From: an uncultured Pedobacter sp.
GTDB lineage: Bacteria; Bacteroidota; Bacteroidia; Sphingobacteriales; Sphingobacteriaceae
NCBI RefSeq assembly: GCF_913776295.1
Contig: NZ_CAJYOJ010000022.1
Span: 1-64,000 of the forward strand
DNA: 64,000 nt
Direction of reading: 5' to 3'
The notes beneath the pieces are model-generated. The model was not told the origin of the DNA. It worked only from the letters and a program-made list of their open reading frames with translations, and did no database searches. Made by a program: the position numbers and the translations under genes. Of this stretch, positions 27,448-37,531 are shown in pieces (position 1 is the stretch's first letter; the number at the start of each line of letters is the position of its first letter).

Positions 27448-27832
27448 TATTATTCGTTTTGAGAATAACAAATGAAGGGCGGTTTTGTTGGACTTTCAAA
27501 ATAACCGCAAAGGGCACAAAGTTTTTCCGCGAAGAAACGCAAAGCCGCATCTTATTTTAACGACAAAAGGCACTGAATTTTGCAGAGGAACACATAGATT
27601 TTAACCGCTAAGAGCGCAAAACTTTTTCACAAGACATTTGAGGTTCAGGTCATTAAAAAATGTACCCAGCTCGGTGCTCTTTATGTCTTTCACAGTGAGT
27701 CTCTGTGGTTAAGATCAAAGCGTTATTTCAATTTTCCCACAGAGGGCCTTGAAGTTTAACAAATTAAGAAAAATGTGGCCAGCTTGGCGGCCTTTGTACC
27801 TTTCTCTCCGAGCTTTGCGGTTAAAAAAAGAC
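27448..27832. repeat. Intergenic region with degenerate AACCGC(A/T)AAG repeats
   Basis: Partial copies of AACCGCAAAG and AACCGCTAAGAGCGCAAA (near 27503 and 27602) alternate with inverted TTTGCGGTTAAA (near 27815). Between them are stretches of similar composition. No coding sequence is convincing. The arrangement suggests decayed dispersed repeats. Confidence 0.5.
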
Positions 27833-28549
27833 CTACCTCAATTCAAACAAATTATCCACACCCAACAATTTCCTGGAAGTAAAGCCTTCGCCAAAAGTGG
27901 CACCAATACTTTTTCCAAACTCTCTTGCACGGCCAATTACACTTTCGAAAAATTCAGGTGAGGAGATATAGGTTTGCTGACCTTCTACATCCGGGTTATA
28001 AAACTGTGTTTTAAAAGCCTGGATCGATTCGATCTTTTTATCCATATGATCCGAGATATCTACGATGATATCAGGCTTTAAATACCGATCCTGAATAAAT
28101 TGCAATAACAATCTGGGGCGATGTGCATCTTGTTTAATCCCATCTACTGAGGTTTCTATTTTTGGCAAACCCGATAAAAAAACCGAATCGTAAACCAGGT
28201 CGCCTGCTCTCCCATGGTCGGGATGGCGGTCTTCTAACGCATTGCTTAAAATAATTTCCGGCTGATATTTTCTAATGGCTTTAATCACTTCTAAACGGTG
28301 AAATTCGTCGTTCTGAAAAAACCCATCTCTCAACCTCAAATTTTCACGGATATGCAAGCCTAAAATTTTAGCTGAATCTGCCGCTTCTTCATCTCTCGTT
28401 TCTGCTGTACCGCGTGTACCCAATTCACCTCTGGTTAAATCTACAATGCCCACTTTTTTACCCAGGGCAATATGTTTTAAAATTGTACCTGAACAGCAAA
28501 GCTCCGCATCATCGGGATGCACGGCAATCACTAAAATATCTAATTTCAT
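27833..28549 (-). CDS. bshB1: BshB1 bacillithiol biosynthesis deacetylase
   Basis: A 238-aa PIG-L family N-deacetylase. AVHPDDAELCCSG (residues 8-20) is the zinc/catalytic motif and RHPDHGRAGDLVYD supplies the second zinc His. RGELGTRGTAETRDEE is characteristic of BshB1. It removes the acetyl group from GlcNAc-malate in bacillithiol synthesis. ATG 28549 gives the usual MKLDIL start; ATG 28567 would overlap the preceding gene. It sits 7 bp after a glutathione-peroxidase gene, linking thiol synthesis with peroxide defence. bshA and bshC were not seen in this window. Confidence 0.9.
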   Translation of the reverse strand: MKLDILVIAVHPDDAELCCSGTILKHIALGKKVGIVDLTRGELGTRGTAETRDEEAADSAKILGLHIRENLRLRDGFFQNDEFHRLEVIKAIRKYQPEIILSNALEDRHPDHGRAGDLVYDSVFLSGLPKIETSVDGIKQDAHRPRLLLQFIQDRYLKPDIIVDISDHMDKKIESIQAFKTQFYNPDVEGQQTYISSPEFFESVIGRAREFGKSIGATFGEGFTSRKLLGVDNLFELR

Positions 28550-28556
28550 GTTGTAA

Positions 28557-29069
28557 TTAATGGGCATTTTGGTTCAGCAACTGCTGAATTTTCTTTTTGA
28601 TTTTCGAATTTAAGGGCTTGGTGATTGGTAAAAAATAATCTTCCAGCTCGCCATTTTTGTTCACGAGGTATTTATGAAAGTTCCAACGGGGTTTCGAACT
28701 TAATTTGGAGTTTTGTTTCTTATCGCTCAGGAACTGATAAAGTGGGTGGGCATTTTTCCCGCGAACAATAATTTTATCAAAAACCGGAAATTTTACACCA
28801 TGGTTAATCTCACAGAAAGAGGTAATATCAGATCCCTCCAAAGGTTCCTGCTTTCCAAAATCATTAGAGGGGAAGCCCAGAATTTCAAAATCAGGATGGT
28901 TGATCTCGTCTTTAAGTTGCTGTAATTCCTTCAACTGTGGTGTTAAACCGCATTCTGATGCGGTATTTACAATTAGAACAACTTTGTTTTGATAAACAGA
29001 TAATGGCTGTTCTTCACCATTAACTTTCTTCACTTTAAATGAATAAATATTGGGGATGCTATGCTGCAT
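28557..29069 (-). CDS. Glutathione-peroxidase-family thiol peroxidase
   Basis: A 170-aa GPx-fold protein. NTASECGLTPQ (about residues 35-45) holds the peroxidatic Cys; FPSNDFGKQEP supplies the conserved Gln; PRWNFHKYLV is the family's Trp-Asn motif. There is no selenocysteine. Non-selenium GPx proteins reduce peroxides, usually with thioredoxin, and here bacillithiol could be the partner because bshB1 is immediately downstream (inference). It follows the DUF4294 gene by 6 bp. Confidence 0.92.
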   Translation of the reverse strand: MQHSIPNIYSFKVKKVNGEEQPLSVYQNKVVLIVNTASECGLTPQLKELQQLKDEINHPDFEILGFPSNDFGKQEPLEGSDITSFCEINHGVKFPVFDKIIVRGKNAHPLYQFLSDKKQNSKLSSKPRWNFHKYLVNKNGELEDYFLPITKPLNSKIKKKIQQLLNQNAH

Positions 29070-29075
29070 GATGTG

Positions 29076-29690
29076 TTATTGATAAAATCCTGAAGTACGG
29101 ATGATAGATTCTATATCCCTGTCTGTATTCGGATCGTAAGTACTTTTTAAATTGTGTCCTACTACACGGGCAACAATCTGATAAGAAAATGCCGCAAAAC
29201 CGCCTTTGGTTTGCTTTACGATATCATAAGTTGTTCTGCCCACCTCGCGGTCGATCAGTTTTGTTAAAATCTGCCCCTGAGTAATCGTCAATTCTTTTAT
29301 TTCGCGGTTAAACATGTCTTTGATTTCCTTATCACACTGCTTAACCAATTGTTTTTGCTCTTTTTTCTCCGAAGTTTTGGCTAAATCCTGCTCCAGTTGT
29401 TCGTAACGGCGTTTGGCAAACAAAGCGTAAGGCATTACCTTTAAAACGTTATACCGCAAACGGTTATAAGCGGCCTGTTCTGCCGGCGATTTCCAGATTC
29501 TGGCTGCATAAATGTTCACCTCGTTCAATTGCATCCATGGAATCATCACTCCGTTATCATTTGTTGAGGCTACTCTTATGGTATCGCTTTTACCTAATTT
29601 TGGGAATACAGGGGTAGTTGGCTCCTGCGCCTGCAGTGAAACACCATAAATCATTACAATACAAAGAAAAAATAGCCCTTTAAATTTCAT
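29076..29690 (-). CDS. DUF4294 family exported protein
   Basis: A 204-aa Bacteroidota protein with an N-terminal signal peptide ending at LQAQ (residues 1-22). The family's conserved part includes LNEVNIYAARIWKSPAEQAAYNRLRYNVLKV-type sequence (residues 56-86), charged helices and a Ser/Gly/Tyr-rich end. It is probably periplasmic. Its biochemical function is unknown. It heads a tight minus-strand run with the peroxidase and bshB1. Confidence 0.85.
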   Translation of the reverse strand: MKFKGLFFLCIVMIYGVSLQAQEPTTPVFPKLGKSDTIRVASTNDNGVMIPWMQLNEVNIYAARIWKSPAEQAAYNRLRYNVLKVMPYALFAKRRYEQLEQDLAKTSEKKEQKQLVKQCDKEIKDMFNREIKELTITQGQILTKLIDREVGRTTYDIVKQTKGGFAAFSYQIVARVVGHNLKSTYDPNTDRDIESIIRTSGFYQ

Positions 29691-29799
29691 AAATTTATAC
29701 TTTTACAAAGTTAGGTGTTATTTCATATATTAGTTGTTTCACAGAACTAATATAAGTTTTATTCATAAATAAGACGCAATTTTTACGCAAAAAATACAA

Positions 29800-32007
29800 A
29801 TGAAAACAGAGTTAGTGATTGATTTAGAGGCGGAAAAGCAAGAGATTTTAAAAAGATACAGGGCATTACTTCGGGCAAGTAAATCTACCTTACAGAAAGG
29901 AGATAAAAAAGAAATCCGGAAAGCTTTTGATATGGCTCTCGAGAGCCATAAAGATATGCGCCGGAAGTCGGGAGAACCCTATATTTATCATCCCATCGCT
30001 GTAGCACAGATTGCTGCCGAAGAAATTGGCTTGGGAACAACTTCCATCGTATGCGCCTTATTGCATGATGTGGTGGAAGATACAGACATCACTTTAGAAG
30101 ATATTGAACGAGAATTTGGCAAAAAAACCGCTAAAATTATTGATGGATTAACCAAAATTTCGGGTGTTTTTGACACGAATAGCTCATTGCAGGCTGAAAA
30201 TTTCCGCAAGATGCTGCTTACCCTGGCCGATGATGTCCGCGTTATTCTCATCAAACTTGCCGATCGTTTGCACAACATGCGTACAATGGATTTTATGCCC
30301 CGCCACAAGCAGCTTAAAATCGCCTCAGAAACCATTTATCTGTACGCCCCCCTAGCTCACCGTTTAGGTTTATATGCCATAAAATCAGAATTGGAAGATC
30401 TTTCGATGAAATATCTTGATCCTGATACTTATAAATTCATCGCCAAAAAGTTAAATGAGAAAAAAGCCGAACGTGCGCTTTTTATCAAAAAATTCGTAGA
30501 ACCTATTGATGAGATTGTTCATGAACAAGGTTTAGTTGCCGATGTTTACGGCCGACCGAAATCTATCCACTCCATCTGGAACAAGATGAAAAAGAAAAAC
30601 ATCCCGTTTGAGGAAGTTTATGATCTTTTTGCCATACGGATTATTTTGGATTCGGCCCCGGAAAATGAAAAGGCCGATTGCTGGAAAGCGTATTCCATTG
30701 TAACCGATTTATACCGCCCAAATCCGGATCGCTTACGCGATTGGGTGTCATCGCCAAAAGGAAATGGTTACGAAAGTTTGCACACTACGGTAATGGGTCC
30801 ACGCGGGCAATGGGTGGAAGTACAGATCCGTACGCAACGCATGAATGAGATTGCAGAAAAAGGTTTCGCGGCACATTGGAAATACAAAGAATCAAGCAAC
30901 GACAATGGTCTCGACCAGTGGATCCAAAAGGTACGCGAAATGTTAAGTAATCCCGAAGCCAACGCTTTAGATTTCCTTGACGATTTTAAAATGAACCTTT
31001 TCTCGGATGAGATTTTTATTTTCACGCCAAAAGGTGCTTTAATCCAGCTGCCTTTGGGCGCTACTGCATTGGATTTTGCTTTCGAAATCCATACCGATGT
31101 AGGTGCAACCTGTATCGGAGCCAAGGTAAACCATAAACTGGTTCCCATCTCCTACAAACTTCAAAATGGCGATCAGGTAGAGATTATCACCTCAAGCAAA
31201 CAAACCCCTAAAGAAGATTGGCTCAACGTGGTGGTTACCGCTAAAGCCAAATCGAAAATTAAATCATCTCTAAAAGAAGAAAAGCGGAAAATTGCCGAAA
31301 ATGGCAAGGAGATTTTAGAGAGGAAGCTAAAATCGCTTAAAATTACCTACAATACCGAAAACATCCAAAAACTGAGTTATTTCTTTAAGCTACCTTCCAC
31401 CCAGGAACTTTTTGTGAATGTTGCCCTCGGAAAAATAGAGCTAAAAGACATTAAAGAGTATTTGTCTAATGGAAAAGAAGTGGAAAGCCGCAGTCCGGAA
31501 CGACCTGAAAATCTTTCTGTTGATGGCATAAAAAGTAAAATTAAAGGTGGAGAATCTGATATTTTACTCATTGGTGAAGATATGCAGCGTATTGATTATA
31601 CGTTGGCGGCCTGTTGTAACCCGATACCTGGCGATGATGTTTTTGGATTCATCACCGTGAGTGAAGGGATAAAAATACACCGCACCAATTGCCCAAATGC
31701 AGCACAGTTAATGGCCAATTATGGTTACCGGGTGGTTAAAGCCAAATGGAACAAACAACAGGAATTAACTTTCTTAACCGGCTTACGTATTGTGGGTATT
31801 GATGATGTTGGCTTAATCAACAACATTACACGCGTTATTTCCACCGATTTTAAAGTAAATATGCGTTCAATTACGGTAGATACCAATGAGGGGATTTTTG
31901 ACGGTTCGATCATGATTTTTGTAAATGATACCGAACATCTCGAAAATCTGATTAAAAATTTATTAAAAGTGAGGGGCGTTACCGGAGTAACCAGGTTTGA
32001 TGCTTAG
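29800..32007 (+). CDS. Bifunctional (p)ppGpp synthetase/hydrolase RelA/SpoT
   Basis: A 735-aa long RSH protein. The HD hydrolase has LLHDVVEDT (about residue 86); the synthetase has RPKSIHSIWNKM and SPKGNGYESLHTTV (about residues 250-330); TGS is at about residues 400-460 and an ACT domain at the C-terminus. The intact HD motif supports hydrolysis and the synthetase motifs support synthesis of (p)ppGpp. It governs the stringent response in the cytoplasm. An inverted repeat follows at 32064-32095. Confidence 0.95.
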   Translation: MKTELVIDLEAEKQEILKRYRALLRASKSTLQKGDKKEIRKAFDMALESHKDMRRKSGEPYIYHPIAVAQIAAEEIGLGTTSIVCALLHDVVEDTDITLEDIEREFGKKTAKIIDGLTKISGVFDTNSSLQAENFRKMLLTLADDVRVILIKLADRLHNMRTMDFMPRHKQLKIASETIYLYAPLAHRLGLYAIKSELEDLSMKYLDPDTYKFIAKKLNEKKAERALFIKKFVEPIDEIVHEQGLVADVYGRPKSIHSIWNKMKKKNIPFEEVYDLFAIRIILDSAPENEKADCWKAYSIVTDLYRPNPDRLRDWVSSPKGNGYESLHTTVMGPRGQWVEVQIRTQRMNEIAEKGFAAHWKYKESSNDNGLDQWIQKVREMLSNPEANALDFLDDFKMNLFSDEIFIFTPKGALIQLPLGATALDFAFEIHTDVGATCIGAKVNHKLVPISYKLQNGDQVEIITSSKQTPKEDWLNVVVTAKAKSKIKSSLKEEKRKIAENGKEILERKLKSLKITYNTENIQKLSYFFKLPSTQELFVNVALGKIELKDIKEYLSNGKEVESRSPERPENLSVDGIKSKIKGGESDILLIGEDMQRIDYTLAACCNPIPGDDVFGFITVSEGIKIHRTNCPNAAQLMANYGYRVVKAKWNKQQELTFLTGLRIVGIDDVGLINNITRVISTDFKVNMRSITVDTNEGIFDGSIMIFVNDTEHLENLIKNLLKVRGVTGVTRFDA

Positions 32008-32190
32008 TTAGTCCACATTCCTAAGTCAGGAGTCCGGAGTCGGATGTCAGGGTTTTGAGTCTAAGTCAGAAGTTTTGCCATTTCAACTTCTGACTCCTGA
32101 GCTCAGACCTCCGACTTATTACAACATTTAAACAATCTAACCCTCGAACAATCAAACTAATTACCTACCTTTGAATGGAGTTTAAAAACT
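32008..32190. repeat. Repeat-rich spacer with perfect hairpin
   Basis: AGTCAGAAGTT (32064-32074) and AACTTCTGACT (32085-32095) form a perfect 11-bp inverted repeat with a 10-nt loop. Around it are degenerate copies of (C)AGTCCGGAGTC/GACTCCTGAG-type sequence. It may act as a transcription terminator for the rsh gene, though no clear T-run follows. Confidence 0.6.
32166..32173 (+). promoter_or_regulatory. Bacteroidota -7 box (TACCTTTG) for fur
   Basis: A perfect TAnnTTTG match lies 17 bp before the ATG at 32191. It implies a short 5' leader. A -33 element was not clear. Confidence 0.55.
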
Positions 32191-32685
32191 ATGTCTGAAC
32201 AAAAAACAAATGAGCTCGTTCGCAAGATTTTTGAGGCTTATTTAGAAAACAAAAATCTACGTAAAACACCAGAGCGTTTCGCTATATTGGAAGAAATATA
32301 TTCAAGAAATGACCACTTTGATGTAGAAACCCTGTATATCCATATGAAAAACCAAAAGTACCGCGTAAGCCGTGCTACGGTTTATAACACATTGGAGTTA
32401 CTGGTTTCCTGCGATTTAGTTACCAAGCACCAGTTTGGTAAAAACATGGCACAATTCGAAAAATCGTACGGTTATCGCCAGCATGATCACGTGATCTGTA
32501 TAGAATGTGGTAAAGTAGTAGAATTTTGCGATCCCCGTATTCACCAGATCCAAACCATGGTTGGTGATCTTTTAAAGTTTGATGTTAAACACCATTCGTT
32601 AAATCTTTATGGTTTCTGTTCTGATTGCAGCATGGCCAGAAAAGTAAGTGAAACTGCGGCAACAGAAAAAATTGAACAAAATTAA
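32191..32685 (+). CDS. Fur family metalloregulator
   Basis: A 164-aa ferric-uptake-type repressor. A winged-helix N-terminus (TPERFAILEEIYS; VSRATVYNTLELL, about residues 50-67) is followed by the dimerisation domain with the structural zinc Cys pairs CIEC (around residue 103) and CSDC (around residue 150). His-rich HDHVICIE supplies metal ligands. Family members sense Fe, Zn, Mn or peroxide; which one cannot be told here. It lies 38 bp upstream of purA on the same strand. Confidence 0.9.
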   Translation: MSEQKTNELVRKIFEAYLENKNLRKTPERFAILEEIYSRNDHFDVETLYIHMKNQKYRVSRATVYNTLELLVSCDLVTKHQFGKNMAQFEKSYGYRQHDHVICIECGKVVEFCDPRIHQIQTMVGDLLKFDVKHHSLNLYGFCSDCSMARKVSETAATEKIEQN

Positions 32686-32720
32686 ATCAAAATACAAATA
32701 AAACCAGCCTAATTTATTAA

Positions 32721-34004
<1,284 letters not shown>

Positions 34005-34055
34005 AACATTAGATTCGTCATGCTGAATTTAGTTCAGGGTGAGGACGAATAGAAG

Positions 34056-34087
34056 AAAGCAACCCGAAACCGGGTTGCTTTTTTTTT
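34056..34087 (+). terminator. Strong terminator after purA
   Basis: AAAGCAACCCG and CGGGTTGCTTT form an 11-bp stem with an AAAC loop, followed by a run of T. It lies 51 bp beyond the purA stop. Confidence 0.92.
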
Positions 34088-34313
34088 CCGAATTACTTAT
34101 CAAAAAAAATCATCATCTCGACCGTAGCAAAGCGAAGTTGGAGATCTATCTAAACAGATTTAGCTTCGCTGAGCACTCGTGGTTCTCAACCGGGTTGCTT
34201 TTTTAGTTCCAGAGTTGTCAACTTTAAGAACAATAACGCCAGAAAGTCGGCAACTCATTGCCGATTGATATAATAACTTGATTTCAAAAGTTTGTTTTCA
34301 TCTCCAATTTAGT

Positions 34314-34321
34314 TATTTTTG
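34314..34321 (+). promoter_or_regulatory. -7 box (TATTTTTG) for antitoxin-like gene
   Basis: A TAnnTTTG match 18 bp before the ATG at 34340. It overlaps the alternative in-frame TTG at 34319, favouring the ATG as start. Confidence 0.5.
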
Positions 34322-34339
34322 AGTACAAACACTTTGATT

Positions 34340-34567
34340 ATGGCAACTATCTTAGAAAGCGAAATGCTAAATTATTTTACCCAGCTAGATGATGCCGAAA
34401 AAACTTCTGTAGTTAAAATGCTTAAAGCGTTTATAAAAGGAAAAAAAGAAAATTCAAAGGTTACCATTGAAGTCTATAATAATGAGCTTTTAGCCGCAGA
34501 GCATGAGTTCAAAAATGGCAATTATATTTCTCATGATAAATTATTAAATGAGATTAAAAGTTGGTAA
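34340..34567 (+). CDS. Antitoxin-like small protein upstream of broken toxin
   Basis: A 75-aa acidic/charged protein (MATILESEML start; a hydrophilic C-terminus HDKLLNEIKSW). It is the size and position of a type II antitoxin, directly upstream of a RelE/ParE-like toxin reading frame whose putative TTG start overlaps its last codons. No DNA-binding motif is certain. ATG 34340 is chosen over TTG 34319. The toxin is disrupted, so it may now be an orphan antitoxin. Confidence 0.75.
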   Translation: MATILESEMLNYFTQLDDAEKTSVVKMLKAFIKGKKENSKVTIEVYNNELLAAEHEFKNGNYISHDKLLNEIKSW

Positions 34568-34867
34568 CCAAACATCTTGAAATTGTCTGGACTAAGCAAG
34601 CCAAAAACCAATTAAGAGAAATCTATAATTAAATTAGCCAAGAATCCGTCCAAAAATGCAATAAAGGTAATAAATGATTTAACCCAAGCAGTAGAAAATA
34701 TAGTCCAGTATCCTGAAAAACATAAGATTGATCAATATAAAAAGGATAACGACGGGACATATCGTGCTTTTGAAAAACATCATTTTAGGATATCCTATCG
34801 AAACGAAAATCAGATCATAAGAATATTAAGGGTTAGGCATACCAAAATGAATCCTAAAAAACACTAA
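34561..34867 (+). pseudogene. Disrupted RelE/ParE-family toxin
   Basis: The frame reads VTKHLEIVWTKQAKNQLREIYN, is cut by a TAA, continues ISQESVQ, then shifts by +1 in a run of five A and continues NAIKVINDLTQAV to YRAFEKHHFRISYR and IIRILRVRHTKMNPKKH. The last part has the conserved ParE/RelE C-terminal pattern. At least two lesions (a premature stop where Tyr would be expected, and one extra A) argue for a pseudogene. The total length is 3n+1. It overlaps the upstream antitoxin by a few bases. Confidence 0.85.
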
Positions 34868-34934
34868 TTTTACGATGCTAACCATAATTATCAAGAGATA
34901 AAAATTAATTTCTTACAATTACCATCCCTATTTT

Positions 34935-34942
34935 TACCTTTG
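34935..34942 (+). promoter_or_regulatory. -7 box (TACCTTTG) just before pabB
   Basis: A perfect TAnnTTTG match ends 7 bp before the TTG start codon, so the transcript probably has almost no leader. Confidence 0.55.
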
Positions 34943-34949
34943 CGACAGC

Positions 34950-36206
34950 TTGGAAACCCCGCAAAACATATCTGATTTTAAACGAAAAGCATTACACTGG
35001 GCCAACCAGTTCAAAGTCTGTTGCTTTTTAGATTCAAACGACTATAAAGATGACTATTCGGCATACGATTTCATGATCGCTGCAGATGTGTCTGACGAAC
35101 TCAAGTGCTCAGCAGGCAATAGTTTTGATGAATTAAAGAATTTTTATGCTGCACATCAGCAATGGATTTTCGGCTATTTCAGCTATGATTTGAAAAACGA
35201 AATAGAAGCGCTTTACTCAAATCGTCCTGATGGATTAAATTTTGCAGATTTATATTTCTTTGTTCCAAAATACCTGATTGCTTTTAAAAATGGTAGCGCT
35301 GAAGTGCTTATTGGTGATCAATCTGTTTTAGAAGAGATCGAATCTGCAGCTTTTGAAAATAAAAAACAAGCGAAAGCCGTACAGATCTCATCAAGATTAT
35401 CCAGAGATCAATATATAGTTAAAGTTGAGGCATTAAGAAACCACATCCATAGGGGCGATATTTATGAAATCAATTTTTGTCAGGAGTTTTTTGCTGAGAA
35501 TGCTGAAATAAACCCCATTCATACTTTTGAAGCCTTAAATCATGTCTCTCCAACGCCATTTGCAGGTTATTTTAAAGTTTATGATAAATATATCTTATCT
35601 GCCACACCAGAAAGATTTTTATGCAAAAGCGGATCGAAACTGACCTCACAACCCATTAAAGGCACTGCCAAAAGAAGTTCTGATCCTGAAGAGGATAAAG
35701 CTATAAAACTGCAGCTCAGAAATGACATTAAAGAACAGGCAGAAAATGTAATGATTGTTGATTTGGTACGTCATGATCTCACTAAATCTGCAGTCAAAGG
35801 TTCTGTTACCGTTGATGAATTATTTGGCATCTACAGTTTCCCACAAGTCCATCAAATGATCTCGACCATTAGCTGTGAATTAAATCCAGAAATCCACTTT
35901 ATCGATGCCATAAAAAATACTTTCCCTATGGGTTCTATGACGGGGGCACCAAAGGTAAAAGCCATGAAATTGATTGAAGAACACGAAGTGACCAAAAGGG
36001 GCATTTATTCAGGCTCTTTTGGCTATATAACACCTGATGGCGATTTCGATTTTAACGTGGTGATCAGAAGTATCTTGTACGATGCTGAATCCAAATATTT
36101 ATCATTCCAGGTTGGTGGAGCCATCACTTACGAAAGTAATGCCCTTTCAGAATACGAAGAATGTTTGCTAAAAGCGAGTGCGATTTTAAAGGTTTTAGGT
36201 GGTTAA
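34950..36206 (+). CDS. pabB: Aminodeoxychorismate synthase component I
   Basis: A 418-aa chorismate-binding enzyme. KGTAKR, HDLTKSAVKGSV and GSMTGAPKVKAMKLIEEHE (about residue 330) are conserved active-site segments. With a glutamine amidotransferase partner it makes aminodeoxychorismate for folate. Anthranilate synthase is an alternative; the KGTAKR (PIKGT) segment favours PabB. The first usable codon is TTG, 34950; the next ATG would remove 42 residues of the N-terminal domain. No pabA was seen nearby, and the class IV aminotransferase at 523 is a possible pabC. Confidence 0.88.
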   Translation: METPQNISDFKRKALHWANQFKVCCFLDSNDYKDDYSAYDFMIAADVSDELKCSAGNSFDELKNFYAAHQQWIFGYFSYDLKNEIEALYSNRPDGLNFADLYFFVPKYLIAFKNGSAEVLIGDQSVLEEIESAAFENKKQAKAVQISSRLSRDQYIVKVEALRNHIHRGDIYEINFCQEFFAENAEINPIHTFEALNHVSPTPFAGYFKVYDKYILSATPERFLCKSGSKLTSQPIKGTAKRSSDPEEDKAIKLQLRNDIKEQAENVMIVDLVRHDLTKSAVKGSVTVDELFGIYSFPQVHQMISTISCELNPEIHFIDAIKNTFPMGSMTGAPKVKAMKLIEEHEVTKRGIYSGSFGYITPDGDFDFNVVIRSILYDAESKYLSFQVGGAITYESNALSEYEECLLKASAILKVLGG

Positions 36207-36626
36207 TCAGTTCATTTGTTCAATGGTCATTAGTTTATTTGCCAGTGGTTAACTTTCTAGTCTCGGCGTCTCGCTACAATGTAATCGATATCATTATGCC
36301 ATACTGATTGTAGCGTCTCGCTACGACTTAAAATTAAATAAAAGAGCAATCATTCTGAACGTCGTGGAGAAATCTTTTAAACGAAAAAGGTCTTAGCGAG
36401 ATGCTAAGACCAGATACTGTTGAAAAAACCATACTGGTTGTAGCGTCTCGCTACGACTTAAAATTAAATAAAGAGTCTATAATTCTAAATGCCGTGGAAA
36501 AATCTTTTAAACGAAGCAGGTCATAGCGAGACGCTAAGACCAGACGCGTGTTTGCTTCACACTAAACCCTTCACCCTTCAAGCCCTCTGCCTTCAACCCT
36601 ACGCCCTATACCTTCAACCCTAAATC
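36207..36626. repeat. Intergenic region with a 130-bp tandem direct repeat
   Basis: Two head-to-tail copies begin at 36301 and 36431 (130-bp period) and share most positions up to about 36550. Each includes GTAGCG-TCT-CGCTAC and, later, GGTCTTAGC-GAGAT-GCTAAGACC (copy 1; copy 2 has one mismatch), i.e. two hairpins. A partial third copy of GGCGTCTCGCTACAA occurs near 36266. The last 60 bp is a low-complexity CCCTTCAACCC tract. No gene was found. Confidence 0.8.
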
Positions 36627-37433
36627 TTATCTCTTATAATACTGTTGCGCTTCAGGCAAATATTTTTGAATCTGTGCAATACGGGTAGCATCACTTGGGT
36701 GGGTACTTAAAAACTCAGGTGGTCTTTGTCCGCTCGCAGAGGCCGAAGCCATCCTATTCCAGAAAGCAGTAGCATTTTGAGGATTATATCCGGCCATGGC
36801 CATAAAAATCAAGCCTAATCGATCAGCTTCCAACTCCTGGTTACGGCTAAATTTCAACATCGCAACAGGGGTACCTACACCATATAAGGTATTAAAAATG
36901 GATTGTGTTTGCGGATTTTTAGACAGCGCTACGCCTGCAGCAGCCCCAATCCCCTGAGCAACCATTTCCTGCGACATCCGTTCTACTGAATGGCCCGCAA
37001 TGGCATGGGCAATCTCATGCCCCATAACGGTAGCTAAGCCGGCATCATTCTGGGTAACAGGCAAAATACCTGTATAAACTACAATCTTACCTCCAGGCAT
37101 ACACCAGGCATTTTTTTCATTATTTTGTACAACATTAACTTCCCATTGATAATCAGCAATCAGATTACCATAGTTGTTGCTGTTCATATATGATTTTACT
37201 GCATTAATTAACCGATTCCCTACGGTTTTAACCTTCAAAGCCTGAGCATTTGAAGCAGGTAAAACGGCTGATTTATTTTCTGTTAAAAAAGTATTATAAG
37301 CCTGGAATGCCATTGGCAAAACCTGGTCGTTACTTACCAGATCAAATCGGCTACGGCCCGTTAAAGGCACGGTAGAACATGAGTTAAATAATAAAATCCC
37401 AGCAACACTGGCTGCTAAAAATATTTTTTTCAT
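36627..37433 (-). CDS. M48-family metalloprotease lipoprotein
   Basis: A 268-aa lipoprotein. The lipobox LLFNSC gives Cys19, placing it in the envelope. The zinc motif HEIAH is at residues 139-143, and NQELEADRLGL supplies the third ligand Glu. Similar proteins (YcaL/LoiP/BepA-like) degrade misassembled outer-membrane proteins. It lies downstream of plsY on the same strand with a 98-bp gap. Confidence 0.92.
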   Translation of the reverse strand: MKKIFLAASVAGILLFNSCSTVPLTGRSRFDLVSNDQVLPMAFQAYNTFLTENKSAVLPASNAQALKVKTVGNRLINAVKSYMNSNNYGNLIADYQWEVNVVQNNEKNAWCMPGGKIVVYTGILPVTQNDAGLATVMGHEIAHAIAGHSVERMSQEMVAQGIGAAAGVALSKNPQTQSIFNTLYGVGTPVAMLKFSRNQELEADRLGLIFMAMAGYNPQNATAFWNRMASASASGQRPPEFLSTHPSDATRIAQIQKYLPEAQQYYKR

Positions 37434-37531
37434 AAATGCGATTTTTTTAAATGATTCGTAAACTGATAAGCAAAAGCCGTTGATTAAACAGCAAGCCCAT
37501 AAATAAGTTTTAAAGAAATGTGTTTTGTGGG

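Larger units (their letters stand above)
34005..34339. other. Intergenic region after purA
   Basis: This 335-bp spacer holds the purA terminator (34056-34087), a second copy of its right arm (CGGGTTGCTTTTTT, 34191-34204) and a degenerate CATCTCGACnG-AGATCTATC-type repeat between them. No gene was found. The last part is the promoter of the small gene at 34340. Confidence 0.55.

Noticed and set aside
36301..36550. Possible CRISPR array
   Set aside because: Only two long copies, no short regular repeats and unique spacers, and no cas gene in the window.
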